A stretch of DNA of 64,000 bases, taken from Ectopseudomonas chengduensis. Its GTDB lineage: Bacteria > Pseudomonadota > Gammaproteobacteria > Pseudomonadales > Pseudomonadaceae. The stretch lies in NCBI RefSeq assembly GCF_015712065.1, contig NZ_JACFYZ010000003.1, forward strand, positions 372,001-436,000, in the 5' to 3' direction. The position numbers and the translations under genes were made by a program. Shown here piece after piece: positions 34,824 to 45,254 of the stretch (positions are counted from its first letter, which is position 1; each line of letters opens with the position of its first letter). The notes under the pieces were generated by a model. It ran no database searches. It was given only the letters and a program-made list of their open reading frames with translations, and was not told where the DNA came from.

Positions 34824-36226
34824 CACTCGCCGCCGCTTTCGTCGCTGCGCTTACGTCGATTGTTGTTGCTGCGGCGACGTTTGCGCGGCGCGTTGCCGGT
34901 GCTTTCGCCTTTGCTGGCGAGGTCGCGAATCATCTGCCGACGCTCGCTGTCGTTGGCGTCCTGATAGTCCGTCCACCATTCGCCCAGGCCGCCGGTGTCT
35001 TCCCCGGCCAGTTCGCGCAGCAGGAGGAAGTCGTAGCCGGCTCGGAAGCGCGGATTTTCCAGCAGCAGGTCGGCACGTTTACCGCTGCGGCGCGGCAGGC
35101 GTTCCTGCATGTCCCAGATCTCGCGAATCGGGATGGTAAAGCGCTTGGGTACGGCAATGCGCTGGCACTGCTCGGCGATCAGTTCATGGGCGGCTTCTTG
35201 CATCGCCGGAATCGGCGGCATGCCCTTGTTCTGCAGTTGCAGCACGCGGGCCGGCAGCGCAGGCCACAGCAGCGCCGCGAAGAGAAAGGCCGGTGTGACC
35301 GACTTGCCATCGTGAATGCGGTCGTCGGTGTTGATCAGCGCCTGGCGGATCAGCTTCTCGGTGTACTGCGGATTCTGCTTCAGCGCTGCGCCGCTGGCCG
35401 GGAAAAGCTGGGCGAACAGGTCGTGTTCGAGTAGCAGGTCGAAGGTGTATTCGGCGTAGCCGGAGAGGAACAGCTTGAGTACTTCGTCGAACAGACGCGC
35501 CGAGGGAATGTCGCGCAACATTGGCGCCAGGCGGCGAATCGGCGCGGCGCTGTGCTTCTCGATCTCGAAGTCGAGCTTGGCGGCGAAACGCACCGCACGC
35601 AGCATGCGCACCGGGTCTTCCAGGTAACGCTGTTCCGGATCACCGATCAGGCGCACCAGATGGTTGCGCACGTCGTGCATGCCGCGGGCATAGTCGAGGA
35701 TATGTTCCTGGGTCGGATCGTAGTACAGCGCATTGATGGTGAAGTCGCGGCGTTGGGCATCGTCTTCCAGTGTGCCGTAGACGTTGTCGCGCAGAATGCG
35801 GCCGCTCTCGTGGCGCGACGCCAGATTGCTGTTCTCTTCCTCATCACCCTGAGGGTGATTGGCGCGGAAGGTGGCCACTTCGATGATCTCGCGACCAAAA
35901 TGAACGTGTACCAGCTTGAAGCGGCGGCCGATCACCCGTGCGTTACGGAATTCCGCGCGGACCTGCTCGGGCGTGGCGCTGGTGGCCACGTCGAAATCCT
36001 TGGGGTCGATATCCAGCAGCAGGTCGCGTACGCAGCCGCCGACCAGATAGGCCTGGTAGCCGGCCTTCTGCAGGCGCTCGACCACGCTGATGGCGTGACG
36101 GCTGATCTCGTTGCGCTTGAGCGGATGCTGGCTACTGCTCAGCACTTCGGGAGTGCTGCGTGGACGTGGGGCACGGCGCAGAGGTGAATGGAAAGATTTG
36201 AACAGCTTTTTCAGCATGGGATGCAC
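34823..36226 (-). CDS. pcnB: Poly(A) polymerase I
   Basis: Adds 3' A tails that promote RNA decay. The 467-residue protein has the nucleotidyltransferase site LVGGCVRDLLLDIDPKDFDVAT with catalytic Asp77 and Asp79, the RRDFTINALYYDP and GDPEQRYLEDPVRMLRAVRFAAKL motifs of the family, and a very basic C-terminal tail (APRKRRRSNNNRRKRSD). A Met at position 4 is an alternative start. It is downstream of crcZ and coupled to folK, as in other pseudomonads. Confidence 0.97.
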   Translation of the reverse strand: MHPMLKKLFKSFHSPLRRAPRPRSTPEVLSSSQHPLKRNEISRHAISVVERLQKAGYQAYLVGGCVRDLLLDIDPKDFDVATSATPEQVRAEFRNARVIGRRFKLVHVHFGREIIEVATFRANHPQGDEEENSNLASRHESGRILRDNVYGTLEDDAQRRDFTINALYYDPTQEHILDYARGMHDVRNHLVRLIGDPEQRYLEDPVRMLRAVRFAAKLDFEIEKHSAAPIRRLAPMLRDIPSARLFDEVLKLFLSGYAEYTFDLLLEHDLFAQLFPASGAALKQNPQYTEKLIRQALINTDDRIHDGKSVTPAFLFAALLWPALPARVLQLQNKGMPPIPAMQEAAHELIAEQCQRIAVPKRFTIPIREIWDMQERLPRRSGKRADLLLENPRFRAGYDFLLLRELAGEDTGGLGEWWTDYQDANDSERRQMIRDLASKGESTGNAPRKRRRSNNNRRKRSDESGGE

Positions 36227-36424
36227 TGTTTGGAGTAGTGGTCGGCCTGCTGCGCATGCGCTTGAAAATCGAATTGCGTGAGCATCACGGCGTCAAAAGC
36301 AGTTTGCTTCGGCAAGGTTTTTCAACTGCATGCGAAACGATGACCGCATGATTGCTGCGGATTCTAGCATCGTGTCGGGAGAAGGTGTATGGAAGGGCGG
36401 CAGGCGGGGATCCGAGGACCGGAA
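36227..36424. other. Gene-free gap between crcZ and pcnB
   Basis: About 200 bp with no coding sequence. It should hold the pcnB promoter (minus strand). Short frames crossing it and crcZ on both strands have no recognisable product. Confidence 0.5.
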
Positions 36425-36791
36425 GCTACTGGGGGAGCCGAAGCTCCCCCCCAAGTTGGTGCGTGCTATTTTTTTATTGTTATTGAGGGCCTGTTGTTTT
36501 TGTTGTTCGGCCCTTCCCGGCTTGCCGTGGCTTACCGGGTGCTCCCCAGAGAGGGGAGCCAATAGCAAACGGATTTCTTTGGACGCTGATGCTGCCTTAA
36601 TCAACCAGTTCCGGCGCTGCCTTGAGGCAGTTTTATTGTTCTCAGCCTGGTCGCTGGGGCGAACCCCTCGCGGCAACTCCTCTCCAAAAGAATCAGTTAG
36701 CTGCGCCTCCGTACCTTGTTGTTTTTGTTGTTCTGGAGTCGTTACGTCTTGTTCTTATTGTGTAGGGCATTGCTTGTTATTGTTGTTGTGC
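36425..36791 (-). ncRNA. crcZ: CrcZ, Hfq/Crc-titrating small RNA
   Basis: Sits between cbrB and pcnB, where crcZ is known in Pseudomonas. On the minus strand it carries six A-rich clusters with overlapping AANAANAA motifs (plus-strand spans 36474-36484, 36494-36507, 36633-36640, 36716-36732, 36749-36759, 36774-36787), the Hfq sites through which CrcZ relieves catabolite repression. The 5' end is set from the sigma-54 promoter. The 3' end is put at the UUCG-capped hairpin 36431-36450, without a strong T-tract, so it is approximate. Length about 367 nt. Confidence 0.92.
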
Positions 36792-36801
36792 CAGAGATAA
36801 A

Positions 36802-36816
36802 GCAGATGCCGTGCCA
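36802..36816 (-). promoter_or_regulatory. Sigma-54 promoter of crcZ
   Basis: On the minus strand TGGCACGGCATCTGC: GG and GC separated by exactly ten bases, with the full TGGCACG -24 block. It predicts a start near 36791, immediately before the first A-rich cluster. CbrB is the expected activator. Confidence 0.85.
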
Positions 36817-36876
36817 GTTTTTGCGATTCCTTGTAAATCAAGGGTTTGCGGCAATCGTGGGTGTTTGGTGGGGGAG

Positions 36877-36916
36877 AAAAAGGCCGGGTTTTCGTTACCG
36901 ATAGACCCGGCCTTTG
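36877..36916 (-). terminator. Terminator of cbrB
   Basis: Stem AAAGGCCGGGT/ACCCGGCCTTT with a 15-nt loop; on the minus strand it ends CCTTTTTCTCC. It separates cbrB from crcZ. Confidence 0.8.
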
Positions 36917-36986
36917 TTACGAGATATTGAAACGGTAACAACCTGTGGAACCCCAGTGCGGGCAGGTTGTCACCGCAGCCGTGGCG

Positions 36987-38420
36987 TCAAGGGCCGCTGG
37001 TCACACCGGATTTGCGTCGCGGAATGCCCAGGCGCTGACGCCGTTCCCACAGGCATTTGCGACTGATGCCCAACTTGCGGGCCAGCTCGGTCTCGGTCAT
37101 GTGGTCCTGATGCTCGAGGACGAAGTGCTGGAAGTAGTCCTCCAGTGACAGGTCCTCGGTAGGTTCGTGGCTGTTGCCACTGCTCTGTCCGCCTGCCGCC
37201 GGCAGGCCGAAGTCCTCGTCATCCAGATCGTCCAGCTCGATGTCGATGCCCAGAAGGTCCGCGGAAATTTCCGTACCCTCGCAGAGAATCACCGCGCGCT
37301 CGATGGCGTTTTCCAGTTCGCGCACGTTACCCGGCCAGGGGTAATGGCGGATCGCCTGCTCGGCATCATGAGCGAAGCGCAACGGCTCGCGGCCCATACG
37401 GGTGTACTGGCGCACGAGGAACGCCTGGGCGATCTCGGTCACGTCGCTGCCTCGCTCACGCAGCGCTGGCAGCTTGAGGGCGATGACGTGCAGGCGGTAA
37501 TAAAGGTCTTCACGGAACTGGCCGGTCTTGGCCAGCGTCTTCAGGTCGCGGTGCGTGGCAGCGATCAGACGTACGTCGACCTTCTGCGACTGCACCGAGC
37601 CGACCCGGCGAATTTCGCCTTCCTGCAGCACGCGCAGCAGACGGGCTTGGGCTTCCAGCGGCAGCTCGCCAATTTCGTCGAGGAACAGCGTGCCACCGTC
37701 GGCCGCCTCCACCAGGCCGGCACGCCCGGCGCTGGCGCCGGTGAAGGCGCCTTTCTCGTGGCCGAACAGCTCGGACTCGATCAGGGTTTCCGGAATGGCG
37801 GCGCAGTTCACCGAAATCAGCGGTGCCTTGGCGCGCTTGGAGAGGTTGTGCAGGGCGCGCGCAACCAGCTCCTTGCCCGTGCCGGACTCACCCTGCACCA
37901 GTACATTGGAGTCGGTGGGGGCGACCTTGCGAATCTTGCTATAGAGCTCCTGCATGGCCGCGCAGGAACCGATGATGCCGATCTCGCCGTTGGCGTTGTC
38001 GACGATTTTCTCGGTATTGCCACTGCGCGTGTTGCTGTTGGCAGCTGGCGCGGGTGCGCTCTTGGCGTCCTGGCGGTCACGCAGGATGCGGGCGACCGCC
38101 TGCAGCATTTCGTCGTGATCGAAGGGCTTGGCGATGTAATCGACTGCGCCCATCTTCATCGAGTCCACCGCCGAGCGCAGGCTGGCGTAGCTGGTCATGA
38201 TCAGCACCGGGGTGCCTTCGGCCAGTTTGATCAGTTCGGTGCCAGGCGCCCCGGGCAGGCGTAGGTCGCTGACGATCAGGTCGAAGGTGGGAATGCTGTA
38301 GCGTTCCTGGGCTTCCTGTACCGAGCCAGCTTCGCTGACCTGGTACTGATTGCGTTCGAGCAGGCGGCGCAAGGCAGAGCGGATAATGGTTTCGTCTTCG
38401 ACGATAAGAATATGTGGCAT
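36987..38420 (-). CDS. cbrB: Sigma-54-dependent response regulator CbrB
   Basis: NtrC-type activator that controls carbon/nitrogen balance, mainly by switching on crcZ. The 477-residue protein has a receiver domain (1-~120, phospho-acceptor Asp52 in VSDLRLPG), a sigma-54 AAA+ domain with GESGTGKE, the sigma-54-contacting GAFTGA loop ([11 protein letters not shown]) and [13 protein letters not shown], and a C-terminal Fis-type helix-turn-helix ([23 protein letters not shown]). The ATG at 38420 is preferred to the TTG one codon upstream. cbrA is 53 bp upstream. Confidence 0.97.
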   Translation of the reverse strand: MPHILIVEDETIIRSALRRLLERNQYQVSEAGSVQEAQERYSIPTFDLIVSDLRLPGAPGTELIKLAEGTPVLIMTSYASLRSAVDSMKMGAVDYIAKPFDHDEMLQAVARILRDRQDAKSAPAPAANSNTRSGNTEKIVDNANGEIGIIGSCAAMQELYSKIRKVAPTDSNVLVQGESGTGKELVARALHNLSKRAKAPLISVNCAAIPETLIESELFGHEKGAFTGASAGRAGLVEAADGGTLFLDEIGELPLEAQARLLRVLQEGEIRRVGSVQSQKVDVRLIAATHRDLKTLAKTGQFREDLYYRLHVIALKLPALRERGSDVTEIAQAFLVRQYTRMGREPLRFAHDAEQAIRHYPWPGNVRELENAIERAVILCEGTEISADLLGIDIELDDLDDEDFGLPAAGGQSSGNSHEPTEDLSLEDYFQHFVLEHQDHMTETELARKLGISRKCLWERRQRLGIPRRKSGVTSGP

Positions 38421-38473
38421 CAATTCGGTCTCTCGACGGTCACGGAGGTGCCATTGGCAGCCTCTCTCGCTGT

Positions 38474-41428
38474 TTACATCGCTACGGACGTCGCCTCGAC
38501 ATGCCTTGGCAGGGTGACCCGAATTCGAGTGCCCAATTGGCGCTCGGGGTCAGCCGGGCTGTCGATTGTTATCTGTCCATAATGCTCTTCCACGATCGAA
38601 TAGACCAGCGCGAGGCCCAGGCCGGTCCCCTCGCCGGGGTCCTTGGTGGTGAAGAAGGGTTCGAACAGGCGGTCGATGATCGCCTTGGGAATGCCGCTGC
38701 CTTCATCCTCGACGATCAGGTCGACGGTATGCTCGCTGGCCTCGCTGCGTACGCGGATGGCGCCGCCAGGTGGCGAAGCGTCACGCGCGTTGGATAGCAG
38801 GTTGATCAGTACCTGGGCCAGACGCTGCGGATCGCCACAGGCCCAGTGCTGCGGATCGCACAGGTTGTAGAACTGGATATCGAAGTTGCGTTTGTTCAGC
38901 GACAGCAGGCCGATGGCGTCCTGCGCCACGTCGGCCAGGCATACCGGCTCGTCGCTGCGCTGGTGGCTGCCGGAGTGGGCGAAGCTCATCAGCGACTGGA
39001 CGATGCGCGAGACGCGCTTGGTCTGTTCGAGGATCTGCCCACTGATTTCGGTCAGCTCGCCATCGGTTTCGCGCTCTTCGCGCAGGTTCTGCGCCAGGCA
39101 GGCGATGCCGGTGATCGGGTTGCCGATCTCGTGGGCCACGCCAGCGGCCAGGCGGCCGATGCTGGCCAGGCGTTCGGAGTGCACCAGCTTGTCTTCGAGC
39201 ATCTGGGTTTCGGTCTGATCTTCGACCAGCAGCACCAGGCCGCTGTTACCGGGGGCCAGTGGCTCGTTGATGGCTGCCTTGTGCAGGTTGAGCCAGCGGA
39301 TCTGGCCGTCGAGCGCCAGGTGCTGTTTATGCAGGTGCTGATCCGGGCGTTCGATGAAGTCCTGCAGCAGGCTTTGCCAGGGTTCGCTCAGGGTACTCAG
39401 GCGCGAGCCGACGATGCGCTGCGCGGGGATGTCGGTGAGCTCTTCCATGGCCCGGTTCCACATCAGGATCTCCTGATCCTTGGCCAGCGAGCACACGCCC
39501 ATTGGCAGCTCCTGCAGGGTCTGGCGGTGGTAGCGGCGCAGCGCGTCGAGCTCGGCGGCGAGGCCGGTGAGGCGCGACTGGTAGTCTTCCAGGCGGCTTT
39601 CGATGAAATGGATGTCCTCGGTGACATAACCCTCGCTGCCGGACTTGTAGGGCAGGAAGGTCTCCACGATGTCCTGCGCCACGCTCGGCCCCATCAGGCC
39701 GGACAGGTTGGCCTCGATGCGGTCACGCAGGCGGCGCAGGGCATAGGGGCGGCTTTCGTCGAAGGGCAGGTGTAGATCGCGCAGGGCCTGCTCGACTTCG
39801 CGTTGCGCGGTCTTGGCGCCGAGTGGCTTGGCCAGTTGCGCGGCAAAGTCCTGCGGCGACACGGCGACCAGCTCGCGTCGTTGCGGACGGCGCACGTTGT
39901 CCACCGCGCAGGCTTCGGCGGCGCTCTTTTCCTCGGGGCTGGCCTCGGTGAACAGCGACACCAGGGTGAACACCAGTACGTTGGCGGCGAGCGAGGCAAT
40001 GGCTGCGAGGTGCCAGCTGGCATCGTCGAGCACATAGATGACGTTGAACAGCGGCAGGTAGAAACCTTCCAGGTTGCCCAGCAGCGGCAGCAGCATGGTC
40101 AGTGCCCAGACGCTGATGCCGGCCAGCAAGCCGGCGATGAAGCCGCGGCGATTGGCCGTTTGCCAATACAGTACCGAGAGCACGCCGGGCAGGAACTGCA
40201 GGGTGGCGACGAAGGCGACGATACCGAGGTTGGCCAGGTCCTGCTGGGCGCCGAGCAGCAGGTAGAAACCGTAGCCGGCCATGATGATGCAGGCGATCAG
40301 CGTGCGGCGGGTCCACTTCAGCCAGCGGTAGATGTTGCCCTCGGCCGGTGGCTGATAGAGCGGCAGCACCAGGTGGTTCAGCGCCATGCCCGACAGCGCC
40401 AGGGTGGAAACGATGATCAGCCCGCTGGAGGCGGAGAGGCCGCCGACATAGGCCAGTAGCGCCAGCGCCTCGCTGTTCACGGCGATTCCCAGGCCCAGGG
40501 TGAAGTATTCCGGGTTGGTGGTGGCGCCAAGCTTGAGACCGGCCCAGAGAATCAGCGGCACGGCCAGGCTCATCAGCAGCAGGAACAGCGGCAGGCCCCA
40601 GCTGGCGCTGACCATGGCGCGTGGATTGAGATTCTCGGTGAAGGTCATGTGGTACATGTGCGGCATGACGATGGCCGAGGCGAAGAACACCAGCAGCAGG
40701 GTGCGCCATGGGCCTTCCTGCAGCGGCGTGTGCAGCGTGGCCAGCGCCGCCTGGTTCTGCACCAGCCACAATTCCAGCTCACGCGGGCCGCCGAACACCT
40801 GATACAGCGCGTACCAGCCGATGACGCCGAGGGCGACCAGCTTGACCAGCGATTCGAAGGCGATGGCGAACACCAGGCCCTCGTGCTTCTCGCGCGTGGC
40901 GATATGGCGCGCACCGAACAGGATGGTGAAGAGGATGATCAGGCCGCAGTAGCTCAGCGCCACTTTTTCCTGCAGCGGCTCGCGGCTGAGGATGCCGATG
41001 GAGTCGGCCACCGCCTGGATCTGCAGGGCCAGCAGCGGCAGCACGCCGATGAGCATGAACAGCGTGGTCAGTGCGCCGGCCCAGGTGCTGCGAAAGCGAA
41101 AGGCGAACAGGTCGGCCAACGATGACAGCTGGTAGGTACGGGTGATGCGCAGGATCGGGTAGAGCAACACCGGTGCCAGCAGGAAGGCACCGGAAACGCC
41201 GAGGTAACTGGCAAGGAAACCGTAACCGTACTGATAGGCCAGGCCCACCGTGCCGTAGAAGGCCCAGGCGCTGGCATAGACGCCCAGCGACAGGGTGTAG
41301 GTCAGCGGGTGGCGGATGATCCAGCGGGGGATAAGACCGTGTTCACTGACCCAGGCGACGCCGAACAGCACCAGCAGATAGCCGGCGCTGATCAGGATCA
41401 GTTCGCTCAGGCTAAAGCTCGTCAGCAT
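38474..41428 (-). CDS. cbrA: Sensor histidine kinase CbrA with SLC5-type transporter domain
   Basis: A 984-residue sensor. The first ~500 residues are a sodium/solute symporter-like (SLC5/SSS) domain with about 13 membrane segments; histidine uptake has been reported for such domains. Then come a STAC-type linker, a PAS-like region ([24 protein letters not shown]), HisKA with the phosphorylated His in [14 protein letters not shown], and HATPase_c ([41 protein letters not shown]). Its ATG lies 17 bp inside the end of the preceding small gene, implying translational coupling. Confidence 0.97.
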   Translation of the reverse strand: MLTSFSLSELILISAGYLLVLFGVAWVSEHGLIPRWIIRHPLTYTLSLGVYASAWAFYGTVGLAYQYGYGFLASYLGVSGAFLLAPVLLYPILRITRTYQLSSLADLFAFRFRSTWAGALTTLFMLIGVLPLLALQIQAVADSIGILSREPLQEKVALSYCGLIILFTILFGARHIATREKHEGLVFAIAFESLVKLVALGVIGWYALYQVFGGPRELELWLVQNQAALATLHTPLQEGPWRTLLLVFFASAIVMPHMYHMTFTENLNPRAMVSASWGLPLFLLLMSLAVPLILWAGLKLGATTNPEYFTLGLGIAVNSEALALLAYVGGLSASSGLIIVSTLALSGMALNHLVLPLYQPPAEGNIYRWLKWTRRTLIACIIMAGYGFYLLLGAQQDLANLGIVAFVATLQFLPGVLSVLYWQTANRRGFIAGLLAGISVWALTMLLPLLGNLEGFYLPLFNVIYVLDDASWHLAAIASLAANVLVFTLVSLFTEASPEEKSAAEACAVDNVRRPQRRELVAVSPQDFAAQLAKPLGAKTAQREVEQALRDLHLPFDESRPYALRRLRDRIEANLSGLMGPSVAQDIVETFLPYKSGSEGYVTEDIHFIESRLEDYQSRLTGLAAELDALRRYHRQTLQELPMGVCSLAKDQEILMWNRAMEELTDIPAQRIVGSRLSTLSEPWQSLLQDFIERPDQHLHKQHLALDGQIRWLNLHKAAINEPLAPGNSGLVLLVEDQTETQMLEDKLVHSERLASIGRLAAGVAHEIGNPITGIACLAQNLREERETDGELTEISGQILEQTKRVSRIVQSLMSFAHSGSHQRSDEPVCLADVAQDAIGLLSLNKRNFDIQFYNLCDPQHWACGDPQRLAQVLINLLSNARDASPPGGAIRVRSEASEHTVDLIVEDEGSGIPKAIIDRLFEPFFTTKDPGEGTGLGLALVYSIVEEHYGQITIDSPADPERQLGTRIRVTLPRHVEATSVAM

Positions 41429-41588
41429 CGCGTTGGCTCTGAAGAATGAAGGTGACGACGATCAGGATCAGCCACAGCAGATAAGGCCGATACCAGGCGC
41501 CATTGGGGTCGATCCACCAGTCCATGATGGCCGGTGAGAACAGGTAGATCCCCACTACCAGGATCAGAACCAGTCGGTAGATATACAT
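41412..41588 (-). CDS. cbrX: Small membrane protein upstream of cbrA (CbrX-like)
   Basis: A 58-residue protein starting MYIYRLVLILVVGIYLFSP, with two membrane segments (about 4-22 and 33-52) and a charged C-terminus (QSQRDADEL). It overlaps cbrA by 17 bp in another frame. In P. putida a small gene at this place has been called cbrX; the assignment rests on position and membrane topology. The ATG at 41588 begins the first membrane segment. Function unknown. Confidence 0.75.
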   Translation of the reverse strand: MYIYRLVLILVVGIYLFSPAIMDWWIDPNGAWYRPYLLWLILIVVTFILQSQRDADEL

Positions 41589-41675
41589 GTGGTATCTCGT
41601 CGAAAGATGCCGCGATGGTAAAGGATGCCGCGCATCGCAAGCCACAAACTTGAAGCCAGCTTGTCTGGCGCGTCG

Positions 41676-41726
41676 CCCGGATGAAATCCGGGGATGCCTG
41701 CACATCGTTCCCGGATTGCATCCGGG
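41676..41726. repeat. Paired short palindromes downstream of gluQ
   Basis: Two related inverted repeats, CCCGGATGAAATCCGGG (41676-41692) and CCCGGATTGCATCCGGG (41710-41726), 17 bp apart. This CCCGGAT...ATCCGGG unit is a common intergenic repeat type in pseudomonads. It lies between the gluQ end and cbrX start. Confidence 0.7.
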
Positions 41727-41732
41727 CTACGG

Positions 41733-42617
41733 CTACTTCAATTGTGCTTCGGCCAGGGTACGGCTACGTGGAATGCGCGTGGCGTCCCAGTTGGCGATGC
41801 CCCAGGCCAGAAGCTCGGCAGGTGTCGCGCCTAGCAGGTCGGTGGGCGGTTGCTGGCCCAGGGCTCGCAGGGCGCGTAGCAGCAGAGGCCCGGTCTGATC
41901 GGCGGGCAGCGGTGGCGAGCGGTAGCTCTTGCCCAGCTTGTGGCCATCGGGCTGGATGATCAGCGGCACGTGCAGATAACGCGGTTGTGGCTGCCCGAGC
42001 AGTTCCTGCAGGTACAACTGGCGCGGCGTGGAGTCGAGCAGGTCGGCGCCACGCACCACGTCGGTCACGCCCTGCCAGGCATCGTCCAGCACCACGGCGA
42101 GCTGATAGGCAAACAGGCCGTCACGGCGGCGGATCACGAAGTCGCCGACTTCTCGGCCCAGGTGCTGACGAAATTCGCCCTGCACGCGGTCGATGAAGTG
42201 GTAGTCCAGCTCCGGTACGCGCAGGCGGATGGCGGCGTCGTGATCAGGATGGCAGGCGTTACGGCAGAACCCCGGATAGATGCCGGCGTAGCCTTCCAGT
42301 TGCTTGCGCGAACAGGTGCACGCATAGGCCAGACCCTGACTGAACAGGCGGGCGATAACCGCTGCGTATTCGGCATGCCGCTCGCTCTGGCGCACCAGTT
42401 CGCCGTCCCACTCGAAACCGTAGGTCTCCAGCGTGCGCAGGATCGCGTCCTGGGCGCCAGGTATTTCCCGTGGCGGGTCGAGGTCCTCCATGCGCAGCAG
42501 CCAGCGGCCGCCGACGGCGCGGGCATCGAGGTAGGAGGCGAGGGCGGCGACCAGCGAACCGAAGTGCAGATAGCCGCTGGGCGTGGGGGCGAAGCGCCCG
42601 ATATAGGCAGTGTTCAT
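41733..42617 (-). CDS. gluQ: Glutamyl-Q tRNA(Asp) synthetase
   Basis: Attaches glutamate to queuosine at position 34 of tRNA-Asp. The 294-residue protein is a GluRS catalytic core without the anticodon-binding domain. GRFAPTPSGYLHFGSL carries the HIGH-like motif, the zinc site is CTCSRKQLEGY...FCRNAC, and the second motif is KLGKS in place of KMSKS, as usual for the family. It is downstream of dksA, the conserved dksA-gluQ pair. Confidence 0.96.
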   Translation of the reverse strand: MNTAYIGRFAPTPSGYLHFGSLVAALASYLDARAVGGRWLLRMEDLDPPREIPGAQDAILRTLETYGFEWDGELVRQSERHAEYAAVIARLFSQGLAYACTCSRKQLEGYAGIYPGFCRNACHPDHDAAIRLRVPELDYHFIDRVQGEFRQHLGREVGDFVIRRRDGLFAYQLAVVLDDAWQGVTDVVRGADLLDSTPRQLYLQELLGQPQPRYLHVPLIIQPDGHKLGKSYRSPPLPADQTGPLLLRALRALGQQPPTDLLGATPAELLAWGIANWDATRIPRSRTLAEAQLK

Positions 42618-42640
42618 GGGGCCAAGGCCAGAAACAGAGC

Positions 42641-42658
42641 GGGGCGCCTAAGCGCCCC
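42641..42658 (-). terminator. Hairpin between dksA and gluQ
   Basis: 7-bp stem GGGGCGC/GCGCCCC just after the dksA stop. There is no good T-tract, so it may only attenuate read-through into gluQ. Confidence 0.45.
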
Positions 42659-42667
42659 GTCGTCAGA

Positions 42668-43114
42668 TCAGGAACCGATCTGCTTTTCCTTGATTTCCGC
42701 CAGCGTCTTGCAGTCGATGCAAAGAGTCGCGGTCGGGCGGGCTTCGAGGCGGCGGATGCCGATTTCGACGCCGCAGGAGTCGCACCAACCGTAATCGTTG
42801 TCTTCGATCAGTTGCAGCGTCTCGTCGATCTTCTTGATCAGCTTGCGCTCGCGGTCACGGGCGCGCAGTTCCAGGCTGAACTCTTCTTCCTGGCTGGCGC
42901 GGTCAGCCGGGTCCGGGAAGTTGGCCGCTTCGTCCTGCATGTGGTGCACGGTACGGTCGACTTCCTGCATCAGCTCCAGCTTCCACTTATTGAGGATGCT
43001 GGTGAAGTGAGCGCGCATCGGCTCGCTCATGTATTCCTCGCCCTTCTTCTCTTGATAAGGCTCGAAACCACGAATCAGCTGGCTGGTGCTTTTGGCTTTT
43101 TCTTTTGTGGGCAT
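42668..43114 (-). CDS. dksA: RNA polymerase-binding factor DksA
   Basis: Acts with ppGpp at the RNA polymerase secondary channel in the stringent response. The 148-residue protein has the long coiled coil with tip acidic residues Asp68 and Asp71 ([10 protein letters not shown], equal to Asp71/Asp74 of E. coli) and a four-cysteine zinc finger (CDSCGVE...CIDCKTLAE). So it is the canonical zinc-binding form, not the zinc-free paralogue DksA2. It is divergent from the aminotransferase gene over a 258-bp gap. Confidence 0.98.
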   Translation of the reverse strand: MPTKEKAKSTSQLIRGFEPYQEKKGEEYMSEPMRAHFTSILNKWKLELMQEVDRTVHHMQDEAANFPDPADRASQEEEFSLELRARDRERKLIKKIDETLQLIEDNDYGWCDSCGVEIGIRRLEARPTATLCIDCKTLAEIKEKQIGS

Positions 43115-43372
43115 GGATGACGCCTCTCACTCTTTCTAATCCATCGCGCAGGTTATTCCATTGCCAGGCGTTTGTCCGGCCCTGCGACTGCAAGCCGGCG
43201 AACTTACCAGATCGAATCGGGGCGCGCTACTCCCGGTTGTCTCTGCCTTGTCCCGGGTGTGAACGAAATCTGCATGTGACTGGCCAGTAAGCGTAGCGGC
43301 GCTTTGGTGACCTTGCCGCGGGCTCAAGCTGCCCTGCTAGAATCCGCGCCTCGCAACCCTGAAGACAGACCC

Positions 43373-44554
43373 ATGGCCCAGCTCTACAGTGCGCGCAGTC
43401 GCGCCATCGAACCCTTTCATGTGATGGCCTTGCTGGCGCGTGCCAACGAATTGCAGGCGGCTGGTCACGATGTGATTCACCTGGAGATTGGCGAGCCGGA
43501 TTTCACCACCGCCGAGCCGATCATCCGCGCCGGACAGGCCGCACTGTCCGCCGGGCACACCCGCTACACCGCCGCGCGCGGCCTGCCGCAGCTGCGTGAA
43601 GCCATCGCAGGCTTCTACGCCGAACGTTACCGGTTGAATCTCGACCCGCAGCGCATTCTGGTGACGCCGGGCGGCTCCGGTGCATTGCTGCTGGCCGCCA
43701 GTCTGCTGGTCGATCCGGGCAAGCACTGGCTGCTGGCCGACCCCGGCTATCCCTGCAACCGCCACTTCCTGCGCCTGGTCGAAGGCGCCGCACAACTGGT
43801 GCCGGTCGGCCCGGACGTGCGTTACCAGCTCACTCCGCACCTGGTGGAGCGGCATTGGGACTCGGACAGTGTCGGCGCCCTGGTCGCGTCGCCGGCCAAC
43901 CCGACCGGCACCCTGCTGCACAAGGACGAGCTGGCGGCGCTGTCGACCTGCCTCAAGCAGCGCGGCGGCCATCTGGTGGTGGACGAGATCTACCACGGCC
44001 TGACCTATGGTTGCGACGCGCCGAGCGTGCTGGAGGTGGATGACGACGCCTTCGTGCTCAACAGCTTCTCCAAATATTTCGGCATGACCGGCTGGCGCCT
44101 GGGTTGGCTGGTCGCGCCCGAGGCGGCCGTGCCTGAGTTGGAAAAGCTGGCGCAGAACCTCTACATCAGTGCGCCGAGCATGGCCCAGCATGCCGCGCTG
44201 GCTTGCTTCGAGCCGGCCACGTTGGCGATCCTCGAAGAGCGTCGTCACGAATTCCAGCGCCGCCGCGACTACCTGTTGCCGGCGTTGCGCGAGCTGGGCT
44301 TTGGTATCGCCGTGGAGCCGGAAGGTGCCTTCTATCTATATGCAGATATCAGCGCCTTTGGCGGCGACGCCTTCGCTTTCTGCCGGCACTTCATCGAAAC
44401 CGAGCATGTGGCCTTCACCCCTGGTCTGGATTTCGGCCGTTACCAGGCTGGGCAGCATGTGCGTTTCGCCTACACGCAGAATGTCGAGCGCCTGCAGCAG
44501 GCGGTCGAGCGTATCGCCCGCGGCCTGAAGAGCTGGAAGCCCGATGCGCTTTGA
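43373..44554 (+). CDS. Class I/II PLP-dependent aminotransferase
   Basis: A 393-residue fold-type I aminotransferase. Visible are [62 protein letters not shown] and the PLP lysine in [16 protein letters not shown], then [14 protein letters not shown] and the C-terminal [12 protein letters not shown]. Substrate specificity is not evident; the sequence type fits an aspartate/aromatic-like group. ATG at 43373. sfsA begins inside its last 11 bases. Confidence 0.9.
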   Translation: MAQLYSARSRAIEPFHVMALLARANELQAAGHDVIHLEIGEPDFTTAEPIIRAGQAALSAGHTRYTAARGLPQLREAIAGFYAERYRLNLDPQRILVTPGGSGALLLAASLLVDPGKHWLLADPGYPCNRHFLRLVEGAAQLVPVGPDVRYQLTPHLVERHWDSDSVGALVASPANPTGTLLHKDELAALSTCLKQRGGHLVVDEIYHGLTYGCDAPSVLEVDDDAFVLNSFSKYFGMTGWRLGWLVAPEAAVPELEKLAQNLYISAPSMAQHAALACFEPATLAILEERRHEFQRRRDYLLPALRELGFGIAVEPEGAFYLYADISAFGGDAFAFCRHFIETEHVAFTPGLDFGRYQAGQHVRFAYTQNVERLQQAVERIARGLKSWKPDAL

Positions 44555-45251
44555 TCCGCCCCTGGAAGAAGGGCGCCTGTTGCGCCGCTACAAGCGCTTT
44601 CTCGCCGATATCGAGACCGCCAGCGGCGAGCTGCTGACCATCCACTGCGCTAACACCGGCTCGATGCTCAATTGCATGAGCGAAGGGTGCCGGGTGTGGT
44701 TCAGTCGCAGCAATGATCCCAAGCGCAAGCTGCCGGGCAGTTGGGAAATCAGCGAAACGCCGCAAGGGCGCCTGGCCTGCATCAATACCGCGCGGGCCAA
44801 TGCGCTGGTGGAAGAGGCGCTGCGCGCCGGGCTGATCGCGGAGCTGGCCGGCTTCACCGCGCTCAAGCGCGAGGTGGCTTACGGCGTGGAGAACAGCCGC
44901 GCCGACTTTCGTCTTGATTACCCGCACGGACCGGTCTATGTCGAGGTCAAGAGCGTGACGCTGGGTTTCGATGGCAGCGATGTGGCGGCCTTTCCCGATG
45001 CGGTGACGCAGCGCGGCGCCAAGCATCTGCGCGAGCTGGCGGCGCTGGCGCGTGCCGGTGTGCGGACCGTGCAGCTGTATTGCGTGAACCTCTCGGAAAT
45101 CCGCGCTGTGCGCGCTGCCGAGGAAATCGATCCGACTTACGCTGCCGGCTTGCGCGAGGCCAAAGCCGCGGGGGTTGAGGTACTGGCCTACGGCGCCGAA
45201 CTCAGTCCCGAAGGGATCGCCCTGGTTCGCCGGCTGGAGGTGCTGGAGTAG
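44544..45251 (+). CDS. sfsA: SfsA-family protein (putative DNA/RNA nuclease)
   Basis: A 235-residue SfsA protein: [60 protein letters not shown] and [28 protein letters not shown]. The D...EVK motif resembles PD-(D/E)XK nucleases, and an OB-like N-terminus is reported. Originally described as affecting sugar fermentation in E. coli; the physiological role is unsettled. It overlaps the aminotransferase by 11 bp. Confidence 0.94.
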   Translation: MRFDPPLEEGRLLRRYKRFLADIETASGELLTIHCANTGSMLNCMSEGCRVWFSRSNDPKRKLPGSWEISETPQGRLACINTARANALVEEALRAGLIAELAGFTALKREVAYGVENSRADFRLDYPHGPVYVEVKSVTLGFDGSDVAAFPDAVTQRGAKHLRELAALARAGVRTVQLYCVNLSEIRAVRAAEEIDPTYAAGLREAKAAGVEVLAYGAELSPEGIALVRRLEVLE

Positions 45252-45254
45252 GCG

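Noticed and set aside
36293..36800. Open frames on both strands (127 and 156 codons) between pcnB and cbrB
   Set aside because: They cover CrcZ, have low-complexity or unrecognisable translations and no good ribosome binding site; the RNA gene explains the sequence.
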